DNA of 64,000 nt. Origin: Methylobacter sp015476545 (lineage in GTDB: Bacteria > Pseudomonadota > Gammaproteobacteria > Methylococcales > Methylomonadaceae). The notes below the pieces were generated by a model. It was not told the origin of the DNA. It did no database searches and worked only from the letters and a program-made list of their open reading frames with translations. Positions 62,734 through 64,000 of the stretch are shown here, piece by piece. The DNA lies in contig NZ_CP197401.1 in the NCBI RefSeq assembly GCF_052162025.1, forward strand, positions 2,790,001 through 2,854,000, given 5' to 3'. Made by a program: the position numbers and the translations under genes. Each line of letters starts with the position of its first letter. Positions within the stretch are counted from its first letter, which is position 1.

Positions 62734-64000
62734 ATGAATATCCACCTCAAAACGCTCGGTTGTCGTCTTAACGAAGCGGAACTGGAAACTTGGGCTCAGG
62801 CTTTTCAAAAAGCCGGCCATCAGATAACGCGGCAGGCGGAAGCCGCCAATCTGGTCGTCATCAACTCCTGCGCCGTGACGCAGGACGCCGCCAGAAAATC
62901 GCGCCAGCTGATTAAACGCATACACAGGGACAATCCGGCAGCCAAACTGGTCGTCAGCGGCTGCTACGCCACTTTGAACGAAGATGAAGCGGCGCAGTTA
63001 ATGGGCGTCGACCTGGTCGTCAGCAACAAGGATAAGGATCGGCTGGTCGAAAAAACCTTGACCGCGCTCAACATGGACAGCATGCCGGCCATGTCGACGG
63101 AGCCGGGAGAGATTTCCCTGTTCACGCGCGGCCGGCAGCGCGCCTTTGTCAAGGTTCAGGACGGCTGCCGCTACCGCTGCACGTTCTGCATCGTGACTGT
63201 CGCGCGCGGCGTCGAGCGTAGCCGGCCTGTCGCGGACGTGATCGGCGAAATCAACGCGCTGCACAGCCAGAACATCGACGAAGTCATCCTGACCGGCGTC
63301 CATCTGGGCGGCTACGGCAGCGATCTGGGCAACAATCTGTCAGAGCTGATAAAAGCCATCCTGGCCGAAACGGCTATCCCTCGCTTGCGATTAGGCTCTC
63401 TGGAACCGTGGGAATTGTCGGATGATTTCTATGCGCTGTTCGATAATCCGCGTTTGATGCCGCACTTGCATCTGCCCTTGCAGAGCGGTTCGGATCCGGT
63501 GCTCAGACGCATGGCGCGGCGCTGCAAAACCGACGAGTTTTCCGCCATCGTGAACCGGTTGCGCGCGCGAATACCGCACTTCAACATCACGACCGATATC
63601 ATCGTCGGCTTTCCCGGCGAAACCGAACAGGAATGGCAGGACAGCTTCGATTTCATCAAGCAGACCGGTTTCGGCCATATCCATATCTTCACGTATTCGC
63701 CGCGCGAAGGCACGAAAGCTGCTACACTGCCCGATCAACTGTCTAATGAAGTCAAAAAGCAGCGCAGCCAACAGCTTCATGAATTGGCCGACAGTATGAA
63801 GCGACAGTTTTTTGAAGCCAATGTCGGCCATTCGTTTCCGGTGCTATGGGAAGGCTATAGCGAAGAACTCGACGCCGGCAAAAAAAGGGTGTTTGGCTAT
63901 ACGCCCAATTATCTGCGCGTAGGCTGCGTAATCAATCAGGACGAATCGCTTGAGAATCAAATTATTAAAGCCAGATTGACAGCGGTTGCCGAAAATTATC
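62734..64000 (+). CDS. mtaB: tRNA t6A37 methylthiotransferase MtaB (partial, runs off the window)
   Basis: A radical-SAM methylthiotransferase that converts t6A to ms2t6A in tRNA. The frame starts MNIHLKTLGCRLNEAEL and is open for 422 codons to the edge. The first [4Fe-4S] cluster uses cysteines in TLGCRLN, NSCAVT and SGCYAT. The radical-SAM cluster is CRYRCTFC (near residue 145), followed by ILTGVHLGGYG and LHLPLQSGSDPVLRRM. The C-terminal TRAM-like domain is cut off. The match fits MtaB better than MiaB, since MiaB has a different N-terminal pattern (TxGCQMN). It begins four bases after the SpmAB-like gene. Confidence 0.92.
   Translation, partial: MNIHLKTLGCRLNEAELETWAQAFQKAGHQITRQAEAANLVVINSCAVTQDAARKSRQLIKRIHRDNPAAKLVVSGCYATLNEDEAAQLMGVDLVVSNKDKDRLVEKTLTALNMDSMPAMSTEPGEISLFTRGRQRAFVKVQDGCRYRCTFCIVTVARGVERSRPVADVIGEINALHSQNIDEVILTGVHLGGYGSDLGNNLSELIKAILAETAIPRLRLGSLEPWELSDDFYALFDNPRLMPHLHLPLQSGSDPVLRRMARRCKTDEFSAIVNRLRARIPHFNITTDIIVGFPGETEQEWQDSFDFIKQTGFGHIHIFTYSPREGTKAATLPDQLSNEVKKQRSQQLHELADSMKRQFFEANVGHSFPVLWEGYSEELDAGKKRVFGYTPNYLRVGCVINQDESLENQIIKARLTAVAENY

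Noticed and set aside
1..64000. CRISPR array, toxin-antitoxin, restriction or prophage region
   Set aside because: No spaced repeat array, integrase, phage structural or restriction gene is seen. The only mobile DNA is the IS630 element.

Overview
The window is chromosomal DNA of a gammaproteobacterium. The recA-recX-alaS-lysC-csrA-tRNA string, clpS/clpA/infA/bpt/aat/trxB/ftsK, and nudJ-mnmA-purB are standard gammaproteobacterial housekeeping blocks. Pyruvate phosphate dikinase, aconitase B, a ba3-type oxidase next to multihaem cytochromes, and the general codon and GC style resemble type I methanotrophs (Methylococcales). No methane or methanol oxidation gene lies in the window, so that placement is an inference.

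Layout. 1-7.5 kb (minus strand): recA, recX, alaS, lysC, csrA, tRNA-Ser, tRNA-Arg, tRNA-Asn and a terminator, with lpxB upstream of recA. 7.5-9.7 kb: gnnB and gnnA, which with lpxB suggest a lipid A built on a diamino sugar. 9.9-13.1 kb: an apparent sensory operon of a short phosphate-binding-like protein, an outer-membrane barrel and a membrane PAS sensor that has no output domain. 13.2-16.2 kb: copper operon copZ-copA-lipoprotein. 16.2-16.9 kb: a gene-poor stretch with a possible gene remnant. 16.9-21.4 kb (plus): hflD, a three-gene GldA/F/G-like ABC system, mutM. 21.5-25.2 kb: a secreted protein, then a promoter, cobalamin riboswitch, btuB and a BtuM-like membrane protein. 25.3-27.6 kb (minus): proA-nadD-rsfS. 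27.8-34.5 kb (plus): a ba3-type cytochrome oxidase (small subunit, II, I), a dihaem cytochrome c, a seven-haem cytochrome c and a parvulin PPIase, with a convergent TlpA-like thioredoxin. 35.2-41 kb: a complete RND efflux operon. 41-43.4 kb: an M28 peptidase, a REP-like palindrome and an intact IS630-family element inserted at a TA. 43.4-49.8 kb: acnB (minus), an HDAC-like hydrolase and ppdK (plus). 49.8-55.4 kb: ftsK plus a small membrane gene (minus), then trxB, aat, bpt, infA (plus). 55.4-64 kb: clpA-clpS (minus), then nudJ-mnmA-purB, an SpmA/SpmB-like fusion, and mtaB running off the right edge.

The parts most worth attention are the oxidase-cytochrome cluster with its seven-haem protein, the output-less sensor operon, the riboswitch-controlled BtuM candidate, the gnnAB-lpxB set, and the displacement of hflD from its usual place between mnmA and purB. 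No CRISPR array, prophage or recognisable defence island is present. All functional calls rest on reading motifs and gene order by eye. No database search was run.
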